Shown one piece after another: positions 53,376 through 63,917 of a stretch of 64,000 nucleotides of DNA. Made by a program: the position numbers and the translations under genes. Under the pieces are notes generated by a model that made no database searches, was not told where the DNA came from, and was given only the letters and a program-made list of their open reading frames with translations. Each line of letters begins with the position of its first letter. Position 1 is the stretch's first letter. Origin of the DNA: a bacterium (lineage in GTDB: Bacteria; SZUA-79; Acidulodesulfobacterales; Acidulodesulfobacteraceae); NCBI GenBank assembly GCA_021800745.1, contig JAJYYS010000001.1, forward strand, positions 1 to 64,000. The letters run 5' to 3'.

Positions 53376-55754
53376 TTACCATTTCCAGTTTTTAATCTCC
53401 GGCATGTCGTCGTCGTATTTTAGAATGTATCCTTTATGTTCAATTAATTTCCCCTCCATTTCTTGCTTGATGTATGCCGCCTTATATTTAAGAGATTCCA
53501 CTCTTTCCGCGGCATCCATAACGAGATGGAACCTGTCTAAATCGTTTCTAACCGCCATATCGAAAGGCGTAGTTGTCGTCCCTTCCTCTTTGTAACCGCG
53601 GACGTGAAGGTTGGGGTGGTTTTTACGCCTATAACAGAGCCTGTGTATCAGCCATGGATAGCCGTGAAAAGCAAAAACCATAGGTTTGTTTTCCGTAAAA
53701 ATCGTGTCGAATTCTTTATCGGTTAAACCGTCAGGGTGTTCTTCATGGGGGGTTAACGTCATTAAATCTATTACGTTGACGACCCTTATTTTAAGTTCCG
53801 GTATCAAATTATTTAAAATAGAAACTGCCGCAAGCGTCTCTAACGTAGGAACGTCTCCGGCGCATGCCATAACGATGTCGGGTTCTTCCCCTTTATCGTT
53901 GCTTGCAAAGTCCATAATCCCCAAACCTTTATCGCAAATTTTAACCGCCGAATCCATATCATACCACTGAAGTTCTTCCTGCTTCCCCGCTATAATAACG
54001 TTAATCCTATTTTTGCTTCTAAAACATTTGTCTGCCGTTACGAGGAGGGTATTTGTATCGGGTGGAAGATAAATTCTTATATATTTTGGTTTTTTTGTTA
54101 TTACATGGTCTATAAAGCCGGGGTCTTGATGAGAAAATCCGTTGTGGTCCTGCCGCCAGACGTGAGAAGTAAGGAGATAATTGAGTGACGGAATCGGTCT
54201 TCGCCATTCTACTTCATCCGCTTCTTTCAGCCACTTTGCATGCTGATTGAACATCGAGTCTATTATATGGATAAACGCTTCGTAACATGAAAAAAATCCG
54301 TGCCTTCCTGTCAAAAGATACCCTTCGAGCAGGCCTTCGCAAGTATGTTCGCTGAGTATCTCGATAACCCTTCCGCTATGCGCCAGATGATCGTCAAAGT
54401 CGAAAATATCGCCCCACCACTGTCTTTCGGTAGTTTCGAAAACAGCGTTAAGTCTGTTAGAATTATGTTCGTCCGGGCTGAAAATTCTGAAATTATGGGG
54501 ATTGTTTTTAACAATATCGCGTAAATAATATCCTAAGGTCGTCGTTGCCTTTCCGTAAACGACTGCCGGTTTTTCGACTTTTTCCGCGTAATCGGTAAAG
54601 TTCGGAAGAATAAGGTCTTTAGTAAAAAGTCCGCCGTTTGCGACGGGATTTGCGCTCATTCTTTTTTCATTTTTAGGAGGGAATTCTTTAATTTCCTGGA
54701 TTAACGAACCGTTCTCGTCGAATAATTTTTCCGGTTTGTATGATTTCATCCAGTTTTCTAAAATTTTAATATGTTCCGGTTTTTCTTCAAAATCCGTAAT
54801 AGGAACCTGATGCGCCCGCCAGTATCCTTCAAGTTTAAGCCCGTCAATTTCTTTCGGGCAAGTCCAGCCTTTGGGGGTTTTTAAAATTATCATAGGATAA
54901 AGAGGTCTTATAGCTTCCGAAGTTTTATTGTTTTTATACTCGTTTCTAATTTTGCTTATCTCTTTAGAAATTTTATCGAGAACTAAAGCCATTTTATTAT
55001 GTGCGGAATCTACCAGTTCGTCTTCTACTAAATAAGGTGTATAGCCGTACCCTTTGAAAAGGTTTATTAATTCTTCTTCGCTTATTCTCGCAAGTAAAGT
55101 AGGATTGCTTATTTTATAACCGTTTAAATGCAGAATAGGAACAACTATGCCGTCTGTTTCTGGGTTTAAAAACTTATTTATATGCCACGAAGCCGCCATA
55201 GGTCCGGTTTCTGCTTCTCCATCGCCTATTACGCAAAAAACGGTTAAGTCTGGTTTGTCAAATGCGGCTCCATAGGCATGGCTAAGAGCATAGCCGAGTT
55301 CACCGCCTTCGTGAATAGAACCTGGCGTCCAAGGAGTAACATGGCTTGCAACGCCGCCTGGAGTCGAAAACCTTTTAAAAAGCTTTTTTAGTCCTTCTGT
55401 GTTTTCCATGACGCTTGGATAATATTCGGTATAAGTTCCTTCGATATAAGTGTTTGCAATAACGGCAGGTCCTCCGTGACCGGGACCTGCTATGAATATA
55501 GAGTTTAAATTAAATTTTTTAATAATTCTATTAAGATGCGCATAAATAAAATTAAGTCCTGGCGAAGTTCCCCAGTGTCCCAATAATCTGGGCTTTATGT
55601 GTTCGAGTTTTAATGGGGCAATCAGTAATGGGTTATCCATTAAATAAATCTGTCCTATCGTTAAATAGTTTGCGGCATCGAAATACATATTGAGTATTTT
55701 CAGCTCGCTTTCGGATAGGTAATTATTGAATTCGCCGGATGTATTTTTATTCAT
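53376..55754 (-). CDS. xfp: Phosphoketolase (xylulose-5-P/fructose-6-P)
   Basis: A 792-residue thiamine-diphosphate enzyme that cleaves ketose phosphates with phosphate to give acetyl phosphate. Motifs include [27 protein letters not shown], the ThDP motif [20 protein letters not shown] (in part), and [28 protein letters not shown] precedes ATG 55754; ten extra upstream residues are unlikely. It follows copA by 26 bases on the same strand. Confidence 0.95.
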   Translation of the reverse strand: MNKNTSGEFNNYLSESELKILNMYFDAANYLTIGQIYLMDNPLLIAPLKLEHIKPRLLGHWGTSPGLNFIYAHLNRIIKKFNLNSIFIAGPGHGGPAVIANTYIEGTYTEYYPSVMENTEGLKKLFKRFSTPGGVASHVTPWTPGSIHEGGELGYALSHAYGAAFDKPDLTVFCVIGDGEAETGPMAASWHINKFLNPETDGIVVPILHLNGYKISNPTLLARISEEELINLFKGYGYTPYLVEDELVDSAHNKMALVLDKISKEISKIRNEYKNNKTSEAIRPLYPMIILKTPKGWTCPKEIDGLKLEGYWRAHQVPITDFEEKPEHIKILENWMKSYKPEKLFDENGSLIQEIKEFPPKNEKRMSANPVANGGLFTKDLILPNFTDYAEKVEKPAVVYGKATTTLGYYLRDIVKNNPHNFRIFSPDEHNSNRLNAVFETTERQWWGDIFDFDDHLAHSGRVIEILSEHTCEGLLEGYLLTGRHGFFSCYEAFIHIIDSMFNQHAKWLKEADEVEWRRPIPSLNYLLTSHVWRQDHNGFSHQDPGFIDHVITKKPKYIRIYLPPDTNTLLVTADKCFRSKNRINVIIAGKQEELQWYDMDSAVKICDKGLGIMDFASNDKGEEPDIVMACAGDVPTLETLAAVSILNNLIPELKIRVVNVIDLMTLTPHEEHPDGLTDKEFDTIFTENKPMVFAFHGYPWLIHRLCYRRKNHPNLHVRGYKEEGTTTTPFDMAVRNDLDRFHLVMDAAERVESLKYKAAYIKQEMEGKLIEHKGYILKYDDDMPEIKNWKW

Positions 55755-55780
55755 TTTGCGCCTCCTTAAGTTTCGATATT

Positions 55781-58636
55781 TCATAATTTTTTCATTTGCT
55801 TTGAATAACCCCTTAACATAATCGAATTAAGCGATACGGTTATACTGGAAACCGCCATTGCCGCTCCCGCCGCTGCCGGAGGCAGCAGCCAGCCGGTGAA
55901 GTGGTAAAAAACTCCTGCCGCAAACGGGATGCCTGCTCCGTTGAAGAAAAACGCCCAAAAGAGGTTTTGCTTAACTTTGTTTAAAGTTTTTTTGCCGAGA
56001 AGGACGCTTTTATAGGCATCGTTAAGGTCGCTTTTAACAAGTACTATATCGCCGGTTTCTCTGGCAACATCGGTGCCGCTTCCTATGGCGATACCTATGT
56101 CTGCGGCTGCGAGAGCCGGCGCGTCGTTTATGCCGTCCCCCGTCATTGCGACTTTTCGCCCCATGTTCCTTAACTTTTTTATTTCGTTAAGTTTATCCTG
56201 AGGCAAAACATTTGCCATCACATTTTTGGCTTCTATGCCGACTTTAGCGGCAACCTCCAAAGCCGATTTAATATTATCCCCGGTCAAAAGATACGGCGTG
56301 ATATTAATCGATTTAAATTTCTCTACGGTTTTTCTTGCATCTTCTTTAATTTTGTCGGCTATATTTATTATTCCGATAATTTTATTGCCTTCGGATACGC
56401 CTATGACGGTTTTTCCTTCAGCCGCAAATTTTTCTTCCAATTTATTAAATTCGCTTAAATCTATTTTTTCGGACGGACTCGTTTGATTTTCAATTTCAAA
56501 CAACCCCTTTTTGCCGATGAGGATTTTATATTCGCCGTAACGCAAACTCAAGCCGTATCCGCCTATCTCCTTATAATCTTTGACTTCTACCGCTGTTTCA
56601 TTTAATCCGGTTTTATCTGCCCCTTGCGTTTCCATTAATTTACTATATTCACCTACTATGGCTTTAGCTATCGGATGAGACGAAAACTTTTCGCCCGCCG
56701 CCGCAATCGTTATTATTTTATCTTTAGATGTTCCGCCTAAGGATACTACATCTTCAACCTCCGGTTTTCCGTATGTAATAGTGCCGGTCTTATCGAAAAC
56801 TATTGCGTTAATCCTCGCTATTTCTTCCAATGCCGATGATTTTTTGATAAGTATTCCCTGTTCGAGTCCGATAGAGCTTCCTACCATAAGAGCCATAGGA
56901 GTAGCAAGCCCCATAGCGCAAGGGCAGGCTATTACCAAAACTGCTATAGCGGCGGATAAAGCGAAGACGAAACTTTCGTGAAAAATAAACATCCATGAAA
57001 AAAAACTAACGAGAGATATGGCAATGACGATAGGAACAAAATAGTTCGTCGCTTTATCGGCTATTCTCTGAATAGGGGCTTTGTCCGCCTGTGCGTCTTC
57101 GACTAAACGGACAATCTGGGATAATATGGTGTCTTTGCCGACCTTCAAAGCCTTTATTTTTATGATTTGTCCTTGATTTATAGTAGCGCCGCTAACCTCG
57201 TCGCCGGTCTTTTTTTCCACCGGCAGCGGTTCGCCCGTAAGCATCGATTCGTCAATAGAGGATTCCCCCTCAGTTATGACGCCGTCAACGGGAATTTTTC
57301 CGCCCTTTTTAATTAAAAGGATATCCCCGACTTTGACGTCTGCTATATCGACCTCTTTTATGCCGCCGTCCGAATCCACGAGATTCGCCCTGTTAGGCTG
57401 AAGTTTAAAAAGGGCTTTCAATGACGAAGCCGCCCTTTCTTTTGATATTTTTTCCAAAAATTTTCCCGTTCTTATAAAAAGTATCAGCAATACCGCGGTA
57501 TCGAAATATAACTCTCCGCTGATTAAAAATACCCCCGCAACCGAGTAAAAATAAGCGGCGGATATTCCCAAAGCGACAAGAACATCCATATTGGCGGAGC
57601 CGCTCCTGAGGGAATAATATGCGCCCCTGTAAAAAGTGAGTCCGGCGGTAAACTGGACTATCGTGGCTAAGATAAATAAAATAAATACATTAAGTTCATT
57701 TGGGGTTTCCGGAATTTTTGCCATTCCAAACATATTTTTATAGGTCAGTAAAACGACGGGAATTGTAAGAATAAATGTAAATATGAGCCAATAAAGGTCT
57801 TTTTTCCATTCGGGGGTCCTGCGGCGTTCTTTTTGGATTTCGGATTTTTCCGCTTTTCTTTCCTTTTCTTCGTCTATAGGGGTATAGCCGCTATCCACAA
57901 CCGCTTTAAATATCTCCTCTTTTGATGTAATAGACGGGTCGTATGAGGCAAAGCCGCTTTCGCCCGCAAAGTTTACCGTTATCTTATCCACGCCTTTAAG
58001 TTTACCGACTCCCTTTTCGATAGTTCCGGCGCAGTTTGTGCAGTGCATTCCTTCTATTTTAAATCGGATGTTTATGTCCCCGTGTTTTTCTGCTTTATCT
58101 TGGATTGGGGGACTTTGCGGCAGGGATTGGCCGGATTCGCCTACCTTGCCCAACGGCTCGGCGCCGAATCCTGCAAATTCGATCATTTTAATTATTTCGC
58201 CTTCGAGGGGGGCGTTTGTATCCGAATCTACATAAAGCGTTTCATTGACGAAGTTAAGCCTCGCATCCTTAACGCCTTGTATTCTTTTTACGGTGTCAAC
58301 GATGGTTTCGGCGCAGGAAGCGCAGTCCATTTTGCTTATTTTGAATTTATATTGCGTTTTTTGTGCGTGGGTATTTGTTTTATCGGTTAAGGGGGGAGGA
58401 TGGTCCTCCTTGTCTTCTCCGCCGCCGTCCTCTGTAGTTTCATAACCCGCCTCCTCGACGGCTTTTTTAATAGCGGGGATGGAGGTTAATCCTTCGTCGA
58501 ATGTTACATCCGCATACTTGTCTTTAAGGCTTACATTGACGGATTCTACCCCTTTGAGGGAAGATACGGCTTTTGTAACAGTTTTTACGCAGTGTTCGCA
58601 TGTCATTCCGTAAACGGCTATTTTTTCGTTTTTCAT
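55781..58636 (-). CDS. copA: Copper-translocating P1B-type ATPase with three heavy-metal-binding domains
   Basis: A 951-residue pump. Three HMA domains lead: GMTCEHC (about 10-16), KMDCASC (about 102-108) and GMHCTNC (about 196-202). These are followed by eight helices with the ion motif [16 protein letters not shown] in the actuator, [11 protein letters not shown] as phosphorylation site and [18 protein letters not shown]. It exports Cu+ from the cytoplasm. Two HMA domains are usual in bacteria, so three is somewhat long. It is upstream of and likely cotranscribed with xfp. Confidence 0.95.
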   Translation of the reverse strand: MKNEKIAVYGMTCEHCVKTVTKAVSSLKGVESVNVSLKDKYADVTFDEGLTSIPAIKKAVEEAGYETTEDGGGEDKEDHPPPLTDKTNTHAQKTQYKFKISKMDCASCAETIVDTVKRIQGVKDARLNFVNETLYVDSDTNAPLEGEIIKMIEFAGFGAEPLGKVGESGQSLPQSPPIQDKAEKHGDINIRFKIEGMHCTNCAGTIEKGVGKLKGVDKITVNFAGESGFASYDPSITSKEEIFKAVVDSGYTPIDEEKERKAEKSEIQKERRRTPEWKKDLYWLIFTFILTIPVVLLTYKNMFGMAKIPETPNELNVFILFILATIVQFTAGLTFYRGAYYSLRSGSANMDVLVALGISAAYFYSVAGVFLISGELYFDTAVLLILFIRTGKFLEKISKERAASSLKALFKLQPNRANLVDSDGGIKEVDIADVKVGDILLIKKGGKIPVDGVITEGESSIDESMLTGEPLPVEKKTGDEVSGATINQGQIIKIKALKVGKDTILSQIVRLVEDAQADKAPIQRIADKATNYFVPIVIAISLVSFFSWMFIFHESFVFALSAAIAVLVIACPCAMGLATPMALMVGSSIGLEQGILIKKSSALEEIARINAIVFDKTGTITYGKPEVEDVVSLGGTSKDKIITIAAAGEKFSSHPIAKAIVGEYSKLMETQGADKTGLNETAVEVKDYKEIGGYGLSLRYGEYKILIGKKGLFEIENQTSPSEKIDLSEFNKLEEKFAAEGKTVIGVSEGNKIIGIINIADKIKEDARKTVEKFKSINITPYLLTGDNIKSALEVAAKVGIEAKNVMANVLPQDKLNEIKKLRNMGRKVAMTGDGINDAPALAAADIGIAIGSGTDVARETGDIVLVKSDLNDAYKSVLLGKKTLNKVKQNLFWAFFFNGAGIPFAAGVFYHFTGWLLPPAAAGAAMAVSSITVSLNSIMLRGYSKQMKKL

Positions 58637-58788
58637 AAGTAAGATACCCCCAATTATTAAGATCCCATATTATTAAGATATTGCTATCAAGATATACCGA
58701 TGTGTTTTTATGCCGGTCTATCGCAAGATGTATATTTAATTATACAACCGTCCGGCACTTTTTTCAAACTAAGCGGATTAAAAAATGA

Positions 58789-59187
58789 GAGGAAGTAAAT
58801 TTTTTCACTTGCCCGCTTTACGGATATATTCAAGCGGGCTATCCCGTGGAAGCGGTTCAGATAGACGAAACCGTCGCCGTGCCTGAAGGATTTGCCGGTA
58901 AAAACACCGGCGATATATTTGCCCTTAAAGTCAGGGGCGATTCTATGTCCGAAGATATGATAACCGATAAGGATATTATTATATTAAAGAAAACCGGCGA
59001 GGTTTCTAACGGCAGGATTGTAGCCGCTATTATCGACGGTTACGAAGCGACGCTAAAAAGATATTACAAAACCGATGGCGGCATGGTTAAGCTTATGCCT
59101 TCAAACCCTGCCTTTAAACCGATAATTCTCGATGAAAACAGGGTAAAAATAATCGGCGAGCTTGTCGGATTAATAAGAAAATATTGA
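58789..59187 (+). pseudogene. LexA/UmuD-like S24 peptidase domain without DNA-binding head
   Basis: The S24 domain is intact: cleavage-type Ala-Gly in CPLYGYIQAGYPVEAVQ, catalytic Ser in VRGDSMSEDMI and Lys in YEATLKRYY. The first usable start is GTG 58846, which would drop the Ala-Gly. The open frame extends back to 58789 without a start codon. An ATG at 58785 after which six Ts follow is one frame off, so a single-base slip would restore a start. The N-terminal helix-turn-helix of LexA is absent in any case. It may be a decayed lexA, or a UmuD-like protein with a misread T run. Confidence 0.65.
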
Positions 59188-59226
59188 GATAATTTTGTCT
59201 AAGGATTTATTTTAAATGTTCGTCTT

Positions 59227-59784
59227 TTATTCTAAATTTAATATTATATCCGTTGCTTCTTTTAAGTCTTTAACATAAAAATCGGGGATTATGTTTTCGT
59301 CGTGGTCATACATAGAATTTCTTATATAAAAAGATTTTAAACCGGAGTTTATTGCAAGCAGGATGTCGCTGTCTTTATCGCCTACCATATATGATTTACC
59401 GATGTCGATATTAAATCTTTCGACGCCTTTTAGCACCATTCCCGTATCCGGTTTTCTGCATGAGCATTTTATGTTGTACGGTTCGACCGTTCCGTTCTCG
59501 TGGTGCGGACAAAAATATAAATCGTCGATTATAATTCCGTCGTCCTCGTATATTTTAAGCAGTCTATTATTTACAGCCGCAAGGTCGTCAATATTAAAAA
59601 AACCTTTTGCGATACCCGCTTGATTAGTTACGACTATAAGAAGAAATCCGTTTTTTTTTAAAATTTTAAGGGATTCTATCGAGTTCGGCATTATAATTAT
59701 ATCTTCGGGATTTTTTAAATAGCCTATATCTTTAATCAAGACCCCGTCTCTGTCTAAAAAAACGCATTTATTTTTTTTATTCAT
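59227..59784 (-). CDS. gmhB: D,D-heptose 1,7-bisphosphate 7-phosphatase (GmhB)
   Basis: A 185-residue HAD phosphatase with FLDRDGVLIKDIGYL (nucleophile Asp), VTNQAG, the zinc-binding CPHH...CSCRKPDTGM and MVGDKDSDI. It makes the heptose precursor of lipopolysaccharide core. Its start overlaps lpxL by 8 bases. Confidence 0.9.
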   Translation of the reverse strand: MNKKNKCVFLDRDGVLIKDIGYLKNPEDIIIMPNSIESLKILKKNGFLLIVVTNQAGIAKGFFNIDDLAAVNNRLLKIYEDDGIIIDDLYFCPHHENGTVEPYNIKCSCRKPDTGMVLKGVERFNIDIGKSYMVGDKDSDILLAINSGLKSFYIRNSMYDHDENIIPDFYVKDLKEATDIILNLE

Positions 59785-60730
59785 TATCCGGTCTTGTTTT
59801 CCATCTATTATGTATCCAGAACCACTGTTCGGGATATTGTTTTATTATATCTTCTATTTTTTCGTTGAACTTTTTTAAAATATTCGTGGTATCTGTTTTT
59901 CTGTCGCCGGTATATTTAATATCTAAAGGCGGTTCTATTATCAGCTTGTGTCTTGCATAACCTCCCCGCTTCCGGTCGTTTTCGATGCCTCCGGCGGAAT
60001 TGCTTTCGGTTTCGTCGTTAATTCTAACTATAAAAGCCGGAATTACCGGCAATTTCATTTTTGCGGCGATATTTGCCATACCGGGCATAGTGCAGGCTTT
60101 AACGCCGAAAAAATCTACGAAAACCCCTATCCGTTTTGAGGCGTTTTCGTCCGGCAGAAACCCGACGATTTCATTTTCGTTCAGGGCGGAAATTATGTTT
60201 TTTACGGCGTTTTCCCTGTTATAAATAACTTTGTTCCCCCCTCCGGTTCTTAATTTGTATAATATTTTTTCTATATAAGGATTATCTAACGGTCTGGCTA
60301 AAACGTTTCCCTTGTAACCCTTGAGTCCGAAAGTTTTTGCCAAAAGCTCCCAGTTTCCGAAATGAGCAGTCAATAAAAGTATCCCCTGCTTTCCGTATAA
60401 GTTTTTTATTTCCTCGAAATTAGATTCGACAAAATCGTCGATATTACCTGTGTTATATTTGCCGAGCCTGAAAATTTCGACAAAAATCATTCCAAGATTT
60501 TTATAAAATTTTATCGAAATATCGTTTAATTCCTTATCCTTTTTGCTAGGAAAGGCGATTCTTAAATTATTTAGGGTATGTTTCCTGTGTTTTTTGTCTA
60601 TTTTATAAAAAATAATCCCCAGCATCCTGCCGATTTTTAAAGATAGTTCTGTGGGCAAAATATTCAAAAACGCGTAAAAACAATATACTAAAATAAATTC
60701 CGAATACGCTAAGACGTTATTTTTTTTCAT
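59777..60730 (-). CDS. lpxL: Lipid A acyltransferase (LpxL/HtrB family)
   Basis: A 317-residue inner-membrane acyltransferase with the catalytic HX4E motif in LLTAHFGNWELL, then GNVLARPLDNPYIE, GFLPDENAS and a terminal PEQWFWIHNRWKTRP, diagnostic of LpxL/LpxM. It adds secondary acyl chains to lipid A. It overlaps lpxK by 4 bases and gmhB by 8. Confidence 0.9.
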   Translation of the reverse strand: MKKNNVLAYSEFILVYCFYAFLNILPTELSLKIGRMLGIIFYKIDKKHRKHTLNNLRIAFPSKKDKELNDISIKFYKNLGMIFVEIFRLGKYNTGNIDDFVESNFEEIKNLYGKQGILLLTAHFGNWELLAKTFGLKGYKGNVLARPLDNPYIEKILYKLRTGGGNKVIYNRENAVKNIISALNENEIVGFLPDENASKRIGVFVDFFGVKACTMPGMANIAAKMKLPVIPAFIVRINDETESNSAGGIENDRKRGGYARHKLIIEPPLDIKYTGDRKTDTTNILKKFNEKIEDIIKQYPEQWFWIHNRWKTRPDNE

Positions 60731-61961
60731 TTGGCTTTATCGTAAATATGTTCAAAAAATGATTTATCGATAATTATTTCAAAATCTAAATAATAAATTT
60801 TGTCAATTATATCGGGGTTATTAAATTCGTTCAATTTTTTTAATTTCACGTAATCTTTTAAAGTCGTAATTACAATAGAGCCTTCGTTTTTATTAAGCAG
60901 GTTTTTTATACAGGTTATATCTTTTTCGTTATATTCGTAATGGTCTTGAAATTCCATTTTATAACTTACTTCCGCCCCGCAGTTTTTTAAATTTTCGTAA
61001 AAATAATCGGGGTTTCCTATAGCGCTGACGGTTATTATTTTTTTGCCTTTTAAATCCGCGCAGGGCATAACGTTATGGCGGGATATAAGTTTATCGGGAT
61101 TATAATAAGAATAAAATATCGGACAGTTTTTATTATATTTTTTTATTTTTATATCGGTATCGTTTTTAAATCTCGAATTACTTTTTAATAATTCCCGTCT
61201 GCATTTATTGACGACGATAATGTCTGCATATTTCAAAGCGCTCGGCGGCTCTCTTAAAATTCCTGCCGGAAGGACGTTCTGCATAAAAATGTCGATATTA
61301 GCGTCTATAATAAGTATATTTATATTTTTTTTGATATTTAATGCGGTGAAGCCGTCGTCTAAGATTGCGATTTTTTTATTTTTTTCGAATTCATTATGAA
61401 CGTCTTTATATGCACATTTCCCCGAAATGTCTATGTCCTCCATGCCGACGGCAAAATTTTCGGCAAGATTATAATATATCTCGTCGCTGTTTAAACAAAT
61501 TTTTGCCGCAGAAAGCCTGTTTTTAGATACTATTACCGGAATATGCGACCCTTTAGATCTGAATTTTTCGATTAAAAGAATAGTTTCGTCCGGCAATTTT
61601 TCTTTAGAAACAGGAATTTCATATTCCCAGTCGGCTATATAGACTTTTTTTTTAAGCCGCCTTTATATCCGCGTGTTATAATACAGGGTTTTAAGCCCTT
61701 TTCGTATAGAAATTCGGCTGACGCCGCGGAAAAGGGGGTTTTCCCTGCTCCGCCCATATTTATATTGCCGAAACTAATCACGAATACACCCGGGTCTTTT
61801 GCCTTTACCCCGCTTGCGGCTCTTTTTATTTTTGAAAACAAAATAACCGCAAAAGATGATAAAACGAGAGGCGATTTCAACAGAAGTTTAAATAACTTCG
61901 CCCCCTGCCCCTTTTCTTTCTTGTTTGTCAAAAAATTTAGTATATGTTTATAAAGTTTCAT
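60727..61961 (-). pseudogene. lpxK: Lipid A 4'-kinase LpxK, split by a frameshift in a nine-A run
   Basis: The 5' part (61961-61635) encodes the LpxK head with Walker A FGNINMGGAGKTP and IITRGYKGG, then stops. The 3' part (60727-61596 and the bases before it) continues LpxK: VYIADWEYEIPVSKEKLPDE, AILDDGFTALNIKKN and VLPAGILREPPSAL. Adding one A to the A9 run (Ts at 61645-61653) joins them into about 411 residues, the family length. Transcriptional slippage on A9 or a sequencing error could both explain it. The gene is essential where lipid A is made, and its ends overlap neighbours by 4 bases each, so a true null seems unlikely. Confidence 0.85.
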
Positions 61962-63154
61962 AGCGATAACGATTCGACGGCTTTTTTCATCCGGTCTAAT
62001 CCTTCTTTTATGACGTCAAGACCTGCGGCAAAAGATAGCCTTATGAAATTATCGTTGCCGAATTCAATGCCCGGAACCGCGGCTACTAAATACTTATCTA
62101 AAAGATAATCGCAAAAATCGGTTGAAGAATTTATCTTATTGCCGTCTTTTGTTTTGCCGAAAACTTTTGAAACGTCGATAAATAAATAAAAAGCGCCGTC
62201 AGGTTTAACCGGTGTAACGCTTTTAATGTTTTTATCAAAAAAATCAAGCATATAATCCCTTCTTTTCTGAAATTCGTCGCGCATCATAGATGTAAATTCG
62301 TATCCGCCCCTTAAAGCCGCCAGCGCTCCGTACTGCGCAAAAGTCGTCGGATTGGAAGTGCTCTGTGATTGAATATTATTCATTGCCGCAATCAAATCCT
62401 TGGGTCCCGCCGTCCAGCCTATCCTGAAGCCCGTCATAGAATAAGTTTTAGAAACAGCGTTGACGGCAATCGTGTTTTCTTTCATCGATTTACCTGCCAT
62501 TAATGCGTTAAAAAACTTCTTGCCGTCGAATATAATTTTTTCGTATATATCGTCCGTTATAATATATAAACCTTTCTTTTTTGCAAAATTTGCAATATCT
62601 ATTATATCTTTTTCATCCAATAAAACGCCGGTAGGATTTGACGGACTGTTTATTATAACCCCTCTTGTTTTATCGGTTAAACTGCTTTCCAGTAGTTTCA
62701 GGTTAAATTTAAAATTGTTTTTAGATGTATCGACGATTACCGGAACTCCGCCGGAAAGTTTTATAATTTCGGTATAAGAAACCCAGTAGGGCGAAGGTAT
62801 TATAATTTCGTCTCCTTCGTTTAACATAGCGGAAAAAAGATTATATAACGAATGTTTACCGCCGCAGGACACGATAATTTCGGAGTTTTCGTAATGGACG
62901 CCGTAATCCGCCGAAAATTTTTTTCCTATAGCGGCTTTAAGTTCGTCTATGCCGGAAACCGGCGTATATTTGGTCAGTCCCTTATCCAATGCTTCTTTTA
63001 CGGCATTTTTTATATAATCGGGGGTATCGAAATCCGGTTCGCCGGCTCCGAAACTTACGATGTTTTTACCTTCCGATTTAAGTTTTTTAGCTTTTGCCGT
63101 TATGGCAAGGGTAGCAGACGGTTTAATTAAAGAAGCTCTACATGAGAGTTTCAT
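61958..63154 (-). CDS. Class I/II pyridoxal-phosphate aminotransferase (aspartate aminotransferase type)
   Basis: A 398-residue enzyme: SFGAGEPDFDTPDYIKNAV, SNPTGVLLDEKDI, DDIYEKIIFD, the PLP Lys in AVSKTYSMTGFRIGW and the substrate Arg in FIRLSFAA. It belongs to the aspartate/aromatic aminotransferase Igamma group. It overlaps lpxK by 4 and coaD by 17 bases. Confidence 0.9.
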   Translation of the reverse strand: MKLSCRASLIKPSATLAITAKAKKLKSEGKNIVSFGAGEPDFDTPDYIKNAVKEALDKGLTKYTPVSGIDELKAAIGKKFSADYGVHYENSEIIVSCGGKHSLYNLFSAMLNEGDEIIIPSPYWVSYTEIIKLSGGVPVIVDTSKNNFKFNLKLLESSLTDKTRGVIINSPSNPTGVLLDEKDIIDIANFAKKKGLYIITDDIYEKIIFDGKKFFNALMAGKSMKENTIAVNAVSKTYSMTGFRIGWTAGPKDLIAAMNNIQSQSTSNPTTFAQYGALAALRGGYEFTSMMRDEFQKRRDYMLDFFDKNIKSVTPVKPDGAFYLFIDVSKVFGKTKDGNKINSSTDFCDYLLDKYLVAAVPGIEFGNDNFIRLSFAAGLDVIKEGLDRMKKAVESLSL

Positions 63155-63674
63155 CTTTTTCTCCTTTTGAATAAATTTTTACAAGCTCTCCCGAAATAAT
63201 AGGATGAACCATGCTTGAAACGTCTCCTCCGAGGCGGGAAATTTCTTTTACTATGGTAGAGCTTAAAAACGAATACTTTTCAGCAGTCATCATAAATATA
63301 GTTTCTATGTCAGGGTTAAGCGTCCTGTTGGTAGTTGCGAGCTGAAGCTCGTATTCGAAGTCTGAAACTGCCCTTAATCCTCTTATTATTACTTTTGCGT
63401 CGATGCTTTCCACATATTTTATGAGAAGCCCCTTTAAGCCGATTACATCGACCCTGCCGGAGTCTATTTCTTTATCTTCTTTTATAATTCTATTTATAAG
63501 TTCGATTCGCGCCGGCTGGGGGAAAAGATACGGCTTTTTTTTATTGCATGCCACTGCGACGATAACCTTATCGAATACGTTGAGGCTTCTTTTTAAAATA
63601 TCCAAATGACCATATGTTACGGGGTCGAATGAACCCGGATAAACCGCAATTTTATATTTAATCGAATTTGCCAT
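63138..63674 (-). CDS. coaD: Phosphopantetheine adenylyltransferase
   Basis: About 178 residues from ATG 63674 (MANSIKYKIAVYPGSFDP). The frame is open to 63788 but the extra 38 residues have no family counterpart. The nucleotidyl-transfer motif TYGHLDI, RGLRAVSDFEYELQLA and the SSTIVKEISRLGGD end are diagnostic. It catalyses the fourth step of coenzyme A synthesis and leads the operon. Confidence 0.92.
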   Translation of the reverse strand: MANSIKYKIAVYPGSFDPVTYGHLDILKRSLNVFDKVIVAVACNKKKPYLFPQPARIELINRIIKEDKEIDSGRVDVIGLKGLLIKYVESIDAKVIIRGLRAVSDFEYELQLATTNRTLNPDIETIFMMTAEKYSFLSSTIVKEISRLGGDVSSMVHPIISGELVKIYSKGEKDETLM

Positions 63675-63802
63675 AAAGTTTATTTTTACCATAAAAACGA
63701 TAAAATTGCAATTAGTCGAATTTGTCGAATTTGCGCCGAAAAATAATCTAACCTTAATTTTGCAATAGAAATGATATAAGTTACTCAAAAGTTATATAAA
63801 TT

Positions 63803-63887
63803 CTGGATTCCCGCCTACGCGGGAATGACAACATTTGGATGAAAAGTAAAACCCTGTATCGTCATTCCCGCGTAGGCGGGAATCCAG
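63803..63887. repeat. 27-base inverted repeat pair (GGATTCCCGC type)
   Basis: 63803-63829 and 63861-63887 are exact reverse complements separated by 31 bases. Each arm itself contains a smaller palindrome (ATTCCCGC...GCGGGAAT). Repeats of the ATTCCCGCxxxxGCGGGAAT type are scattered in many genomes and may be REP-like or small MITE-like units. Confidence 0.88.
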
Positions 63888-63908
63888 TCTAAAACAATAC
63901 TTGACGGC

Positions 63909-63917
63909 GGGGGGGGG
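63909..63917. repeat. G homopolymer tract near right edge
   Basis: Nine consecutive Gs (preceded by GGC) shortly after the inverted repeat and before an AT-rich stretch; a third long G/C tract in the window. Confidence 0.8.
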
